Positions 44,064 to 53,277 are shown, counted from the first letter of the stretch. The stretch is 64,000 nucleotides of DNA from an uncultured Rikenellaceae bacterium (GCA_947040435.1 CAMRBL010000003.1:1-64000); one strand, 5' to 3'. The notes: a model not told the origin generated them from the sequence alone. Translations and numbers: made by a program.

Positions 44064-44854
44064 TGAGAAGTGCAATATACATACTTTTATTGGGTCTTTT
44101 TACTCTTTTAGGGAGCGTTGATGCCTATGCGCAGAGATATAAAGAGAGAGGGTTTATTAGATCGGGAAATGAACTGTACGAGAGAGGTAATTATGTGGAG
44201 AGTGAAGTGTGTTACCGTCGTGCAATTGAAAAAGCCCCAGAGTCTATAGAGGCTAATTATAACGTAGCTGCCTCTCTATATAAGCAAGAGCAGTTTAAGG
44301 AGGCGGCTGAGATGTATGAAACAATGACGAGTAACTCCGTACTTGCACCGGATGTGTCGTCGAAGGTGTTGTACAATAGAGGTAATGCGCTATTTAAACA
44401 ACGAGAGTTAGAGGAGGCACTGGAGTCATACAAATCATCACTTAGGATAAACCCTAATGATATGGAGGCTAAGTTTAACCTTGCATATACAAAAATATTG
44501 TTAGACAAGGAGAAGGAGGATCAGAAGAGTGACGATCAGAAGGATAAAGATCAAGATCAGAAAGATGATCAAGATAAGAAGGATGATCATAAGGATAAAG
44601 GAGATCAAGATAATGATGGTGACCAGAAAGATAAAGATGCTAAAGCGGGTGGTCAAGATAAGAAAGACGATAAGAAAGATGATAAAAAAGAGTCTGAAGA
44701 TCAAGAGGGTAAGGAGCAGCAAAATCAAGGTAAAATTAGTAAGCAGGATGCTGAGCAGATGCTGAACGCAGTGCAGATGGAAGAGGATAAGACTCGAGAG
44801 AAGCAGGATGCTAAAAAGGTTAAGACCGTTAGTAAGTCGGGAAAGAATTGGTAG
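44063..44854 (+). CDS. TPR protein with charged low-complexity tail (BatC-like)
   Basis: 263 aa. A signal peptide (about 1-24, ending DAYAQ) precedes TPR repeats at about 30-145 (GNELYERGNYVESEVCYRRA, then RGNALFKQRELEEALESYK). A tail of Asp/Lys/Gln (about 152-225) follows, encoded by degenerate GAT-AAR-CAR codon runs at 44515-44720. The tail is probably extended and charged in the periplasm. It overlaps the upstream stop by 1 nt. It is placed before the VWA gene, whereas in the classical order BatC follows BatA/BatB. Confidence 0.82.
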   Translation: MRSAIYILLLGLFTLLGSVDAYAQRYKERGFIRSGNELYERGNYVESEVCYRRAIEKAPESIEANYNVAASLYKQEQFKEAAEMYETMTSNSVLAPDVSSKVLYNRGNALFKQRELEEALESYKSSLRINPNDMEAKFNLAYTKILLDKEKEDQKSDDQKDKDQDQKDDQDKKDDHKDKGDQDNDGDQKDKDAKAGGQDKKDDKKDDKKESEDQEGKEQQNQGKISKQDAEQMLNAVQMEEDKTREKQDAKKVKTVSKSGKNW

Positions 44855-45016
44855 TAGATTATCCTGTGATTATAATCACATAGACGAGGTTTATAAATGT
44901 TTTTGACGACAGCTCTTTAATACAGTAAAGGTAAAATAAATATACTTCGTGATTAGTGCTGCATAATTGTTGCGAACAGATTAAAACTAAATAGTTTCTT
45001 AATATATAATAGTGTT

Positions 45017-46012
45017 ATGAATGAGATACATTTTGCAAATCCAAATTTATTGTGGTTGATATTTATAGTTGTGCCAATGGTTGCATATTATATTTATCGT
45101 ACTATTCAGGGTGGAGCAACAATTCAAATATCATCGATAAAAAGCGTTAATGCAATTAGCCATACATATAAATATTATCTAAGACATCTCCCTTTTATTA
45201 TCCGTTTATGCGCAGTAACTCTGTTGATCGTAGCTATTGCTAGACCGCAGAGTAGGGAGGTTGGAAGTAGCTCTAAGACAGAGGGAATTGATATTATCAT
45301 GGCAATTGATGTCTCTACGAGTATGCTTGCGAGAGATTTTAATCCAGATAGGATTAGTGCGGCAAAAGATGTAGCATCCAGATTTATTGTAGATAGAAAA
45401 AGTGACCGAATGGGGCTTGTAATATTTGCGTCGGAGAGTTTTACTCAAAGTCCGCTAACAACAGATAAAGGGTCACTTCAGAACTTAATGACTCAGATAC
45501 AGTGTGGCGTTCTTGATGATGGTACAGCTATCGGAAATGGACTCGCGACATCTATTAATAGATTAAAAGAGAGTGAAGCAAAGAGTAAAGTTGTAATATT
45601 ATTGACTGATGGAGTGAATAATAGTGGTACGGTTATGCCTCCTACAGCAGCTGCTATTGCTAAGAGTTTTGGTATTAAAGTATATACAATTGGTGTTGGA
45701 AGTGAGGGGACTGCTCCATATCCAGCTCAAGATATGTGGGGTAATATGACTTATGTAGATGTTAATGTTGAGATTGATGAAGAGATGCTTCGTGCAATTG
45801 CAAATGAGACGGGTGGTGAGTATTTCAGAGCTACGGATAAAGACGCATTAATTGAGGTGTATAAGACAATAAACAAGCTTGAACGTTCAGAGGTAGAGAC
45901 AAATGATTTTGTAAACTATCTGGAGCTATTTAGCACGTTTGTACTGATGGGATTGGCTCTTCTAATCGTTGAGCAACTCTTGAATTACTTAGTATTTAGA
46001 AGTATTCCATAG
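45017..46012 (+). CDS. VWA-domain membrane protein (BatA/BatB-like)
   Basis: 331 aa. Membrane helices lie at about 10-27, 58-76 and 306-326, flanking a cytoplasmic or periplasmic VWA domain with a complete MIDAS: DVSTS (98-102), a Thr in SPLTTDKGS, and LLTDG. Such proteins bind metal and partners in Bat complexes. Only one VWA gene is present; B. fragilis-type clusters have batA and batB. The 162-nt gap to the TPR gene is longer than elsewhere in the cluster, so a separate promoter is possible. Confidence 0.9.
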   Translation: MNEIHFANPNLLWLIFIVVPMVAYYIYRTIQGGATIQISSIKSVNAISHTYKYYLRHLPFIIRLCAVTLLIVAIARPQSREVGSSSKTEGIDIIMAIDVSTSMLARDFNPDRISAAKDVASRFIVDRKSDRMGLVIFASESFTQSPLTTDKGSLQNLMTQIQCGVLDDGTAIGNGLATSINRLKESEAKSKVVILLTDGVNNSGTVMPPTAAAIAKSFGIKVYTIGVGSEGTAPYPAQDMWGNMTYVDVNVEIDEEMLRAIANETGGEYFRATDKDALIEVYKTINKLERSEVETNDFVNYLELFSTFVLMGLALLIVEQLLNYLVFRSIP

Positions 46013-46027
46013 TTGATTATTTCATGT

Positions 46028-46083
46028 AAAATTAATAGCCTCAATTAAGAAGATTTAAGTTCTTAATTGAGGCTATTAATTTT
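46028..46083. terminator. 24-bp perfect-stem bidirectional terminator
   Basis: The longest perfect stem in the window: 46028-46051 pairs with 46060-46083, loop 8 nt. A- and T-runs at its ends suit both the VWA gene (+) and the SGNH hydrolase gene (-). Confidence 0.88.
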
Positions 46084-46110
46084 TATAGTCTTGTAGTTAC
46101 TTTTTTTCAG

Positions 46111-47841
46111 TTATTTGAAAAAATCCTCTGCTATGCAGCTATACCCATTCGCATTCAGGTGTAGACCATCGCTCAGATATAGTGACATATTAACGCTATT
46201 TTTATTTGTTAACAGTAGCTTCCCTGGATTCGCGTATATAGCTCCCTCCTCTTTCACTACTCTCTTTATTAGTTTATTAATAGATGCAATCTTCTTCTCG
46301 GCTGAGCGCATAGGAAATATACCGCAAACTTTCACCTCTGCCTCTGGTTGGCGGAGCTGTATCGCTTTTATAAGAGTTCTAATCCCCTCTGCAATGGCAT
46401 GAGGAGTATCTCCACTATTAAAATTATTAACCCCAATGGCAACAATTACTCTATCTGCCTTGTAGCCATCTAGTGTCCCATGTTGTACTCGCCATAGGAT
46501 ATTCTCAATTTTATCCCAACCAGCGCCCATGTTAACAACTCCTTTTCCGAGTGTCTCTTTGTCCCAGCTTGCTTTGCCAGCCATACATGGATATGTTGGG
46601 TGGTTAGCACCTCCCCATCTATGCATAATAGAGTTTCCTAGTACTACGGTTTTAGGTGAGAAGTTTTTTATGTTAGATAGAATGTCTGCGTGATAATCTC
46701 GCCAATTATATGAGTCTCGTTGCTGTGTGACTGCTTTTTGTGTCGATAACTCCCCTTTAGACATATTCAAAACATCTCTAATCAAGCTAGTATAAGCATC
46801 AGCATAGGCTCTCATACCATAGTCTGAGGGGTGTATACCTTCAACCAGACCATCATCGGGCATTGCGATGTCGTCATAAGTGAGGTGATATAGATTTGAA
46901 TAACCCATACTTATTAACTCGTTATATGCCTTTAAATTCGCTTCATTACTTAATTCAGCTTTATTAGCTAGACCAATAAGCATTGTTGAGTGAGGGTAGC
47001 CAAGGTGGTCTGTCAGTATAATAGGGACATTTGGCTGTGCTTCTCGAATCTCTTTTACTGCATTCACTGTAAGTTCTATGATCTTTGGGTTGTCGTACCT
47101 ATACATATTAGGTAGGCAATCTAGAACTATTAACCTTGCAGGTGTCACTTTGATCACATCAAGTATACCGCTCTCTAGGAGTCCATTGCCTGAGAACCCT
47201 AAGTTAATAAGCGGAATCTCAAGCTCTCGACGAACAATTGATGTCCATATCATTCCTGGACGTGAAGCGCAAGCTCCTTGGGTGATAGATGTGCCATAAG
47301 TGATTATAGGTAGCTCTTCACTTGGGTTTATGAATTTGAAACGAGCACTCTTATCAACACCCACTTTTAGATATTTAACTGTATTATATGGAGGAAGATC
47401 TAATTCATATTCGAAATCGCTGCCATTGTAATATAGTGGAGAATAGCTGTAAGTTATAGTGTCTCCAAAGCCAAATCGTGCGCCACACCACTCTCTAATG
47501 CCATTTTTATTTGTAGCATATAGGTCTAAACCTGTCTTGCCTGTTGCTGGCATATGTTGCATTGAATGCGACTCTGTTACAACATACTTTACTATAATGT
47601 TTTTTGAATCGGTCTGAAATTTAAGACTCACACCTGCTGTGTTGCGTGATAAATTCCAAACAGCAGCTCGTACATTAGCTTCGACCTCATCAGGAAGTCT
47701 ATGGTAATAGTTAGAGCGTGCGGACTCTTGCATCGCTTGTCCATGTAATTTGGCTCCATCTGTTTCGGGATTGTACCAACGTGTCTGTGCATTGCAAAAT
47801 GCAGAGGATAAAATAAATAATAGAACTAATATCTTTTTCAT
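46111..47841 (-). CDS. Two-domain SGNH/GDSL hydrolase, secreted (GxDLY-type)
   Basis: 576 aa. A signal peptide MKKILVLLFILSSAFCNAQ precedes an N-terminal beta domain with the GxDLY motif (GLDLYATNKNG). Then comes a first SGNH domain, nucleophile Ser in YGTSITQG (about 183) and GIHPSD as the DxxH-like block. A second SGNH domain follows, VLGNSIMHRWGG (about 399) and SDGLHLNANGY near the end. Likely a periplasmic or surface carbohydrate/lipid esterase. It lies 9 nt after polA, so co-transcription is likely although the functions are unrelated. Confidence 0.85.
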   Translation of the reverse strand: MKKILVLLFILSSAFCNAQTRWYNPETDGAKLHGQAMQESARSNYYHRLPDEVEANVRAAVWNLSRNTAGVSLKFQTDSKNIIVKYVVTESHSMQHMPATGKTGLDLYATNKNGIREWCGARFGFGDTITYSYSPLYYNGSDFEYELDLPPYNTVKYLKVGVDKSARFKFINPSEELPIITYGTSITQGACASRPGMIWTSIVRRELEIPLINLGFSGNGLLESGILDVIKVTPARLIVLDCLPNMYRYDNPKIIELTVNAVKEIREAQPNVPIILTDHLGYPHSTMLIGLANKAELSNEANLKAYNELISMGYSNLYHLTYDDIAMPDDGLVEGIHPSDYGMRAYADAYTSLIRDVLNMSKGELSTQKAVTQQRDSYNWRDYHADILSNIKNFSPKTVVLGNSIMHRWGGANHPTYPCMAGKASWDKETLGKGVVNMGAGWDKIENILWRVQHGTLDGYKADRVIVAIGVNNFNSGDTPHAIAEGIRTLIKAIQLRQPEAEVKVCGIFPMRSAEKKIASINKLIKRVVKEEGAIYANPGKLLLTNKNSVNMSLYLSDGLHLNANGYSCIAEDFFK

Positions 47842-47850
47842 ATTGTATGT

Positions 47851-50781
47851 TTAATGTGCATCTAACCAATTATCGGCAACTCCATAATCTGTAAGTAAAT
47901 TAACATGTAGAGATGCCGCTCCCTCCATGCATTGTTGAATAATGTTAATAACTTCCTCTTTTTCGCTGTTCAACATGTCAACTAAAAGTTCGTCATGTAC
48001 TTGGATGATTACTTTTGATTTTAAATTGTTCTCTCTAAGTGCATTTGAAACCTTAATCATAGCAATTTTCATTATATCTGCAGCAGAGCCCTGTATCGGG
48101 GCATTGATTGCATTCCTTTCAGCTAGACTTCGGACAACAGCATTACCTGAGTTTATATCCTCTAAAAATCGTTTGCGACCAAATATTGTAGTTACATATC
48201 CATTCTCACGAGCGTCGATAACTACTTGTTCCATATATGTTTTTACACCTTGATAAGATGTGAAATAACCCTCTATAATCTCCTTTGCCTCGCTCCTTGG
48301 AATGTTTAGTCGTGTAGCTAGACCAAAAGCCGAGATGCCATAAATAATACCAAAATTAGCGGTCTTTGCTTTACGTCTTTGGTCTGAGGTAACTTCGTTA
48401 AGTGGTACAGAAAATAACCTTGCTGCTGTTGCAGTGTGAATATCCTCTCCATTATTAAATGCCTCTAAAAGAGCTTTGTCCTTGCTCAGGTGAGCCATTA
48501 AGCGTAGCTCAACTTGAGAGTAGTCAACAGAGAGTAGTGTGTGATCTGAATCTCGTGCAATAAAACATTTCCTAATCTCCTTGCCTAGAGCATCTCTGAT
48601 AGGAATGTTTTGTAGATTTGGTTGTGATGAACTAAGTCTTCCCGTTGCTGTCACTGCTTGGTTAAATGAAGTGTGTATGCGCCCCGTCTCCTTATTCACA
48701 AGAGCTGGCAGTGCTTCAATATAGGTAGAAAGTAGCTTCTTTATGCCACGATACTCTAAAATATACTCAATAATTGGGTGTTTGTCCGAAAGGGATTGTA
48801 GATACTCTTCATCTGTTCGGTACTGCTTTGTTTTTGTTCTCTTTGGCTTTTTGTCTATTGCCATCTTGCCAAATATAGCCTCCCCAAGCTGCTTCGCTGA
48901 GTTTACATTGAGCGTTGGCTCTTCTGTAATCTCTCGTATAGTTGCCTCTAGTGTCGCTAGTTTTACACTTAGTTTGCTCCCTAAGTTCATCAGAGATTCA
49001 GTGTCTAGATTAGCTCCCTCCATCTCAATCTCAACCAAAATATTAATTAATGGCTCCTCAATGGTGAGGTACAGCTCTGTAAAGCCTGCCTCTTCGACCA
49101 TTGACCATAATATTTTTTTTAATCTCAATGTAATATCTGCATCCTCACAAGCATACTCCGAAACTCTATCTACTGGAATCATATCCATAGTCAATTGTTT
49201 CGCACCCTTACCTATTAAACTCTCAATCTCAATAGGATTGTAATTTAGATACGTGCGTGAGAGGTAGTTCATATTGTGCCTCGACTCAGGATTGAGAAGG
49301 TAGTGTAGAATCATCGTGTCATACTTTAGTCCAAGCACACTTATGCCGAGACCTTTAAGCATCATAATGTCAAACTTTATATTTTGCCCAATCTTACAGA
49401 TATTTTCATCTTCAAAAAGTGGCTTTAATATTGAGCTAAAGTTAGATCTATTCTCATTATTAAATGGAATATAATAGGCCTCATGCGCAGCTATCGATAG
49501 AGAGATCCCCACAATCCTATCATTAAATGGATTAAGACCTGTTGTCTCTGTATCGAAACAGAACTCATCGCACTTTGAAAAGATACCCACAAGCTCATTC
49601 AGTGCTGCTTCTGTATCAATTACCTTATATATATGAGGTGTAGTCGCTGCTGTTTCATAACTATTCTCCTCTGTCATATTTGTCGCTATTGGTTCTAATT
49701 GGTGAGACATATTTACACTCATGTCATCATTAAATAGTGAACCCTGTACATTTATAGGGGTCTCCTTTTTTACTACTATAACCTCATCAAATAGAGAGCC
49801 TTGTCCGTCAAAAGATATTTTTGGACTAGAGGTTTTACCCTCTATGTTAAGCTGCTGAGTTGGGGTGCAGTACTTCACTGGAGAGTGGAACGTTTCAGAG
49901 AATGGGTTGCTACTATCTGCGTCCATCTCTTTTATGAAAGAGAAAAATCCTAACTCCTTGTATATCTCCCTAAGAGTATTACAGTCGCAATTCTCCATAA
50001 GTAGTTGGTCTGGCTCAAACTCAATCGGAACATTAAGGTCTATTGTTGCTAGGGTTTTAGATAGAGGTAACTGTTGTCTAGCTGCCTCTACATTCTCTTT
50101 TTGCTTACCCTTTAATTTGTCAACATTTAAAAGAATATCCTCTACTGTGCCAAATTGATTAACTAATTTAATAGCACCTTTCTCGCCAACTCCCATTACT
50201 CCAGGAATATTGTCCGACGCATCGCCCCATAGAGCTAGAATGTCAATAATTAATTTAGGTTCGTCAACACCGTAATGCTCTTTGATCTCACTTTTCCCTA
50301 TAACTTCAACCCCTTCGCCACCTTTTCTCTGCTTATACATATATACATTGTCCTGGACAAGCTGACCGTAATCTTTGTCTGGAGTCACCATGTATACCTC
50401 AAATCCTTGGTCTGCTGCCCTTGCAGAGAGAGTTCCAATAACATCATCTGCCTCGTAACCCGCAACCTCAAGGATGGGGATGTGCATAGCATCTAATATC
50501 TCCTTGATGTATGGAACAGATATATGTATGTCCTCTGGAGCGGCCGATCTATTGGCTTTGTATAGTGGGTACATAACATGACGAAAAGTTCCACCCTTAG
50601 GGTCGAATGCAACACCCAGATATTTCGGTCTCTCCCTTTTTATTAGGTCTTTAAGGTATTTCACAAAACCAAATATTGCTGCCGTATTTACTCCGTCACC
50701 ATTATTCATCTTGCGCCCTAAGAAAGCGTAATAACTTCTGTAAATTAGTGCATAAGCATCAACTAAGAAAAGTTTATTCAT
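47851..50781 (-). CDS. polA: DNA polymerase I
   Basis: 976 aa. The 5'-3' exonuclease domain (about 1-290; YEADDVIGT, GDASDNIPGV) precedes a linker of about 100 residues that is longer than in E. coli. The 3'-5' exonuclease has intact DTETTGL (about 408) and YACEDADITL. The polymerase has VDYSQVELR, RRKAKTANFGIIYGIS and QVHDELL. It does gap filling, primer removal and repair. The linker (about 300-390) holds two similar stretches, GQGSLFDE and NVQGSLFND, suggesting an internal duplication. An A-rich leader precedes the ATG. Confidence 0.96.
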   Translation of the reverse strand: MNKLFLVDAYALIYRSYYAFLGRKMNNGDGVNTAAIFGFVKYLKDLIKRERPKYLGVAFDPKGGTFRHVMYPLYKANRSAAPEDIHISVPYIKEILDAMHIPILEVAGYEADDVIGTLSARAADQGFEVYMVTPDKDYGQLVQDNVYMYKQRKGGEGVEVIGKSEIKEHYGVDEPKLIIDILALWGDASDNIPGVMGVGEKGAIKLVNQFGTVEDILLNVDKLKGKQKENVEAARQQLPLSKTLATIDLNVPIEFEPDQLLMENCDCNTLREIYKELGFFSFIKEMDADSSNPFSETFHSPVKYCTPTQQLNIEGKTSSPKISFDGQGSLFDEVIVVKKETPINVQGSLFNDDMSVNMSHQLEPIATNMTEENSYETAATTPHIYKVIDTEAALNELVGIFSKCDEFCFDTETTGLNPFNDRIVGISLSIAAHEAYYIPFNNENRSNFSSILKPLFEDENICKIGQNIKFDIMMLKGLGISVLGLKYDTMILHYLLNPESRHNMNYLSRTYLNYNPIEIESLIGKGAKQLTMDMIPVDRVSEYACEDADITLRLKKILWSMVEEAGFTELYLTIEEPLINILVEIEMEGANLDTESLMNLGSKLSVKLATLEATIREITEEPTLNVNSAKQLGEAIFGKMAIDKKPKRTKTKQYRTDEEYLQSLSDKHPIIEYILEYRGIKKLLSTYIEALPALVNKETGRIHTSFNQAVTATGRLSSSQPNLQNIPIRDALGKEIRKCFIARDSDHTLLSVDYSQVELRLMAHLSKDKALLEAFNNGEDIHTATAARLFSVPLNEVTSDQRRKAKTANFGIIYGISAFGLATRLNIPRSEAKEIIEGYFTSYQGVKTYMEQVVIDARENGYVTTIFGRKRFLEDINSGNAVVRSLAERNAINAPIQGSAADIMKIAMIKVSNALRENNLKSKVIIQVHDELLVDMLNSEKEEVINIIQQCMEGAASLHVNLLTDYGVADNWLDAH

Positions 50782-50812
50782 TTTTTTTTATTTTTTTTAA
50801 AGAAGGTGTGTC

Positions 50813-50826
50813 TCTCCACCTAAGTG
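50813..50826 (+). repeat. 14-nt repeat TCTCCACCTAAGTG (first copy)
   Basis: Identical to 51996-52009. Ten of its bases recur inverted at 59089-59098. It lies in the polA upstream region next to REP-like copy D. Confidence 0.55.
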
Positions 50827-50832
50827 TATTTG

Positions 50833-50884
50833 ACAGAATTGCCCTACGTGAGCGACACTGCGTGCTGGCGTAGGGCAATTCTGT
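50833..50884 (-). terminator. Terminator-like hairpin between queD and polA (REP-like copy D)
   Basis: A perfect 16-bp stem, 50833-50848 with 50869-50884 (ACAGAATTGCCCTACG), has a 20-nt loop containing GTGAGCGACACTGCGTG. The loop and left arm resemble the other REP-like copies, so the element may have been recruited as a terminator. The U-tract is poor. Confidence 0.65.
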
Positions 50885-50913
50885 TAATCTGATAAGAATA
50901 TCTAAAACAGATT

Positions 50914-51366
50914 CTATATATTATCTTCAGCGAACCACTCTGCATATGAGGTCGCTGTTTCGTGCATCTTTAATGAGTGTAAACGAACTCTACTTGGGAG
51001 CTCTCGTTGGAGTGTAGCAGCAAAGCGTGAAATCATATTCTCGCACGTAGGTTGGTAATCAACAATTTCAATCTTCTCAAAATTCTGTTTAAGAGTTGTT
51101 AGTAATTGGTCATTATCATCAGTGCTGCGAAGAACCAATGAATGGTCATATTTATCTACTAGATTCCTATTTACAATGCCTTTAATAACGCCAAAGTCCA
51201 TCACCATTCCATTCTTAGGATCACTATTGTCATCTATTGGCTCACCAATTATAGTCACAAATAGCCTATATGAGTGTCCGTGTATCTGACTGCACGCCCC
51301 ATCATATCCAAAGAGCGCATGTGCCATTTCAAATGAAAACTCTTTCGTTAATCTTATTTTTGCCAT
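50914..51366 (-). CDS. queD: 6-carboxy-tetrahydropterin synthase (QueD)
   Basis: 150 aa. PTPS/QueD fold with zinc ligands His16 (FEMAHALF), His29 and His31 (QIHGHSYR), and the catalytic Cys25 in GACSQ. It makes the queuosine precursor CPH4 from dihydroneopterin triphosphate. With queA also in the window, queuosine synthesis from GTP is implied. It starts 28 nt after the Lrp-type regulator gene. Confidence 0.92.
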   Translation of the reverse strand: MAKIRLTKEFSFEMAHALFGYDGACSQIHGHSYRLFVTIIGEPIDDNSDPKNGMVMDFGVIKGIVNRNLVDKYDHSLVLRSTDDNDQLLTTLKQNFEKIEIVDYQPTCENMISRFAATLQRELPSRVRLHSLKMHETATSYAEWFAEDNI

Positions 51367-51394
51367 AATTTATATTAAAAAATATATCTCAATT

Positions 51395-51880
51395 TTATAA
51401 TTGAGACTCTGTAGGTATACATTGGACATTTACTTGACGGCTGAACGCTTGGCTCAATGACATGAATGTCTCCGTATATGATATACTTGTAACTGTAAGT
51501 ATGTTGCTAAATAGAGTATGCATTAGATGACTGTTATCTCGGCAGTATATCTTTATTAATATCCCAAATTGTCCCGTTATAAAGTGGCACTCCACAACTT
51601 CAGGGATCTGTTTGATAGCCTCCACTGCATCTATGTTTTTCAGCGGATCTGAAACTCTAATCCCTATAAATGCGCAGACACCAAAGCCTAGCGCCTGAGG
51701 ATCAACCTCTAATCTCGAACCAATAATAACCCCTGCATCATCTAACTTCTTTACACGTTGGTGGATCGCAGCTCCAGAGATTCCACACTCTCGAGCTATC
51801 TCAAGAAATGGCATCCTTGCGTTGTCTACAAGGTATTGTAAGATTTTTCTATCTATCGCATCAATAGCAACTTTTGTCAT
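51395..51880 (-). CDS. Lrp/AsnC-family transcriptional regulator
   Basis: 161 aa. An N-terminal HTH (about 6-55, DAIDRKILQYLVDNARMPFL... and ISGAAIHQRVKKL) precedes a C-terminal RAM domain (about 75-155). Lrp-type proteins respond to amino acids. It sits downstream of kbl, whose product handles threonine/glycine, and kbl-tdh is a known Lrp target in E. coli, so local control of kbl is a fair inference. A hairpin (51989-52020) separates the two. Confidence 0.93.
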   Translation of the reverse strand: MTKVAIDAIDRKILQYLVDNARMPFLEIARECGISGAAIHQRVKKLDDAGVIIGSRLEVDPQALGFGVCAFIGIRVSDPLKNIDAVEAIKQIPEVVECHFITGQFGILIKIYCRDNSHLMHTLFSNILTVTSISYTETFMSLSQAFSRQVNVQCIPTESQL

Positions 51881-51988
51881 AATATCAATTTTGAAATGGT
51901 AAAAAAACTCTCCTAAAAAACCTTGTTGTATAGAATTAAGCTGTTCTGCCAGCGGAGGGAAGGTCAGTGGCTTGAAAAAATAGTGTCA

Positions 51989-52020
51989 CATAGAGTCTCC
52001 ACCTAAGTGGGAACTCTATG
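51989..52020 (-). terminator. Terminator after kbl
   Basis: The 8-bp stem CATAGAGT/ACTCTATG (51989-51996 with 52013-52020) has inner CCAC/GTGG pairing. Its loop holds the 14-nt repeat TCTCCACCTAAGTG (51996-52009). Confidence 0.65.
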
Positions 52021-52032
52021 CTTTAATGACGA

Positions 52033-53220
52033 CTATTTTAAAAGACCTAACTCTTTACCGATCTTTGTAAATGCTGTGATACATTTGTCAAGTTGCTCTG
52101 TTGAGTGACCAGCAGATACTTGAACCCTGATTCTAGCTTGATCCTTTGGTACTACTGGGAAGTAGAATCCTGTAACGTAGATACCCTCATCAATAAGTTT
52201 TGCAGCAAACTCCTGTGATAATTTAGCATCATATAACATAACTGCACAGATTGCAGATTGTGTTGGTTTGATGTCAAATCCAGCAGCTACCATACCTTTT
52301 AAGAAGTGCTCTACATTGCAACTCAATTTGTCATGAATCTCATCTGACTCCTCTAGTATCTTAAACATCTCAATTGAAGCTCCAACAATTGCTGGTGGAA
52401 TTGAGTTAGAGAATAGATATGGTCTTGAACGTTGGCGAAGTAGGTCGATAATCTCTTTACGACCAGTTGTGAAGCCTCCAACGCCACCGCCAAATGCTTT
52501 TCCTAAAGTTCCAGTGATAATATCTACCTCACCTCTTATATTGTATTGCTCTGTTACTCCACGACCTGTTTTTCCAACAACTCCTGCTGAGTGACACTCG
52601 TCAACCATTACTAGGGCGTCATACTTCTCTGCAAGTCTGCAAATCTCATCCATAGGAGGAACATTTCCATCCATAGAGAAGACTCCATCCGTAACAATTA
52701 TTCTAAATCTTTGTGCTTGAGCTAGTTTTAGACAGTTCTCAAGTTCTACCATGTCAGCATTTGCATATCTGTATCTAGCTGCTTTACATAGTCTTACTCC
52801 ATCAATAATAGATGCGTGATTTAGAGCGTCAGAAATTATCGCATCTTCACTTGAAAACAATGGCTCAAATACACCTCCATTTGCATCAAAACATGCTGCA
52901 TATAGAATAGTATCCTCAGTACCAAAGTACTTTGAAATAGACTCCTCTAGTTGCTTGTGAATGTCTTGTGTTCCACAGATGAAACGAACTGAAGATAGAC
53001 CAAAACCTCTTGCGTCCATAGACTCCTTAGCAGCCTCTATAAGTCTAGGATTGTTCGATAGACCTAAGTAGTTATTAGCACAAAAGTTGATTACGCTCTT
53101 ACCATTCACTTGAATTGCTGCTTGTTGTGCAGACTCAATAATACGTTCACTTTTGTATAGTCCAGCATCTTTGATTTGAACTAATTCTTCTTGTAAAAAT
53201 TCTTTGATTTTTCCGTACAT
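52033..53220 (-). CDS. kbl: Glycine C-acetyltransferase (2-amino-3-ketobutyrate CoA ligase)
   Basis: 395 aa, class II alpha-oxoamine synthase. The PLP Lys is K241 in GTLGKAFGGG. Other family tracts are NYLGLSNNPRL, GFGLSSVRFICGTQ, and VDECHSAGVVG. It cleaves 2-amino-3-ketobutyrate to glycine and acetyl-CoA in threonine breakdown, or runs in reverse. The partner tdh is not adjacent. Serine palmitoyltransferase, a related family in Bacteroidota, is less likely given the GFGLSSVRFICGTQ block. Confidence 0.92.
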   Translation of the reverse strand: MYGKIKEFLQEELVQIKDAGLYKSERIIESAQQAAIQVNGKSVINFCANNYLGLSNNPRLIEAAKESMDARGFGLSSVRFICGTQDIHKQLEESISKYFGTEDTILYAACFDANGGVFEPLFSSEDAIISDALNHASIIDGVRLCKAARYRYANADMVELENCLKLAQAQRFRIIVTDGVFSMDGNVPPMDEICRLAEKYDALVMVDECHSAGVVGKTGRGVTEQYNIRGEVDIITGTLGKAFGGGVGGFTTGRKEIIDLLRQRSRPYLFSNSIPPAIVGASIEMFKILEESDEIHDKLSCNVEHFLKGMVAAGFDIKPTQSAICAVMLYDAKLSQEFAAKLIDEGIYVTGFYFPVVPKDQARIRVQVSAGHSTEQLDKCITAFTKIGKELGLLK

Positions 53221-53269
53221 AACTCTAAATTATTTAATATAAACAACGTTTTCTACTATAAAATGTTAG

Positions 53270-53277
53270 CAAAGTTA
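53270..53277 (-). promoter_or_regulatory. -7 element TAACTTTG for kbl
   Basis: An exact TAnnTTTG on the minus strand, 49 nt before the kbl ATG. The -33 region is T-rich but has no exact TTTG. Confidence 0.57.

Noticed and set aside
44501-44765. Open frames in other phases across the Asp/Lys/Gln tract
   Set aside because: They are artefacts of the GAT/AAA/CAA triplet bias of the BatC-like gene.
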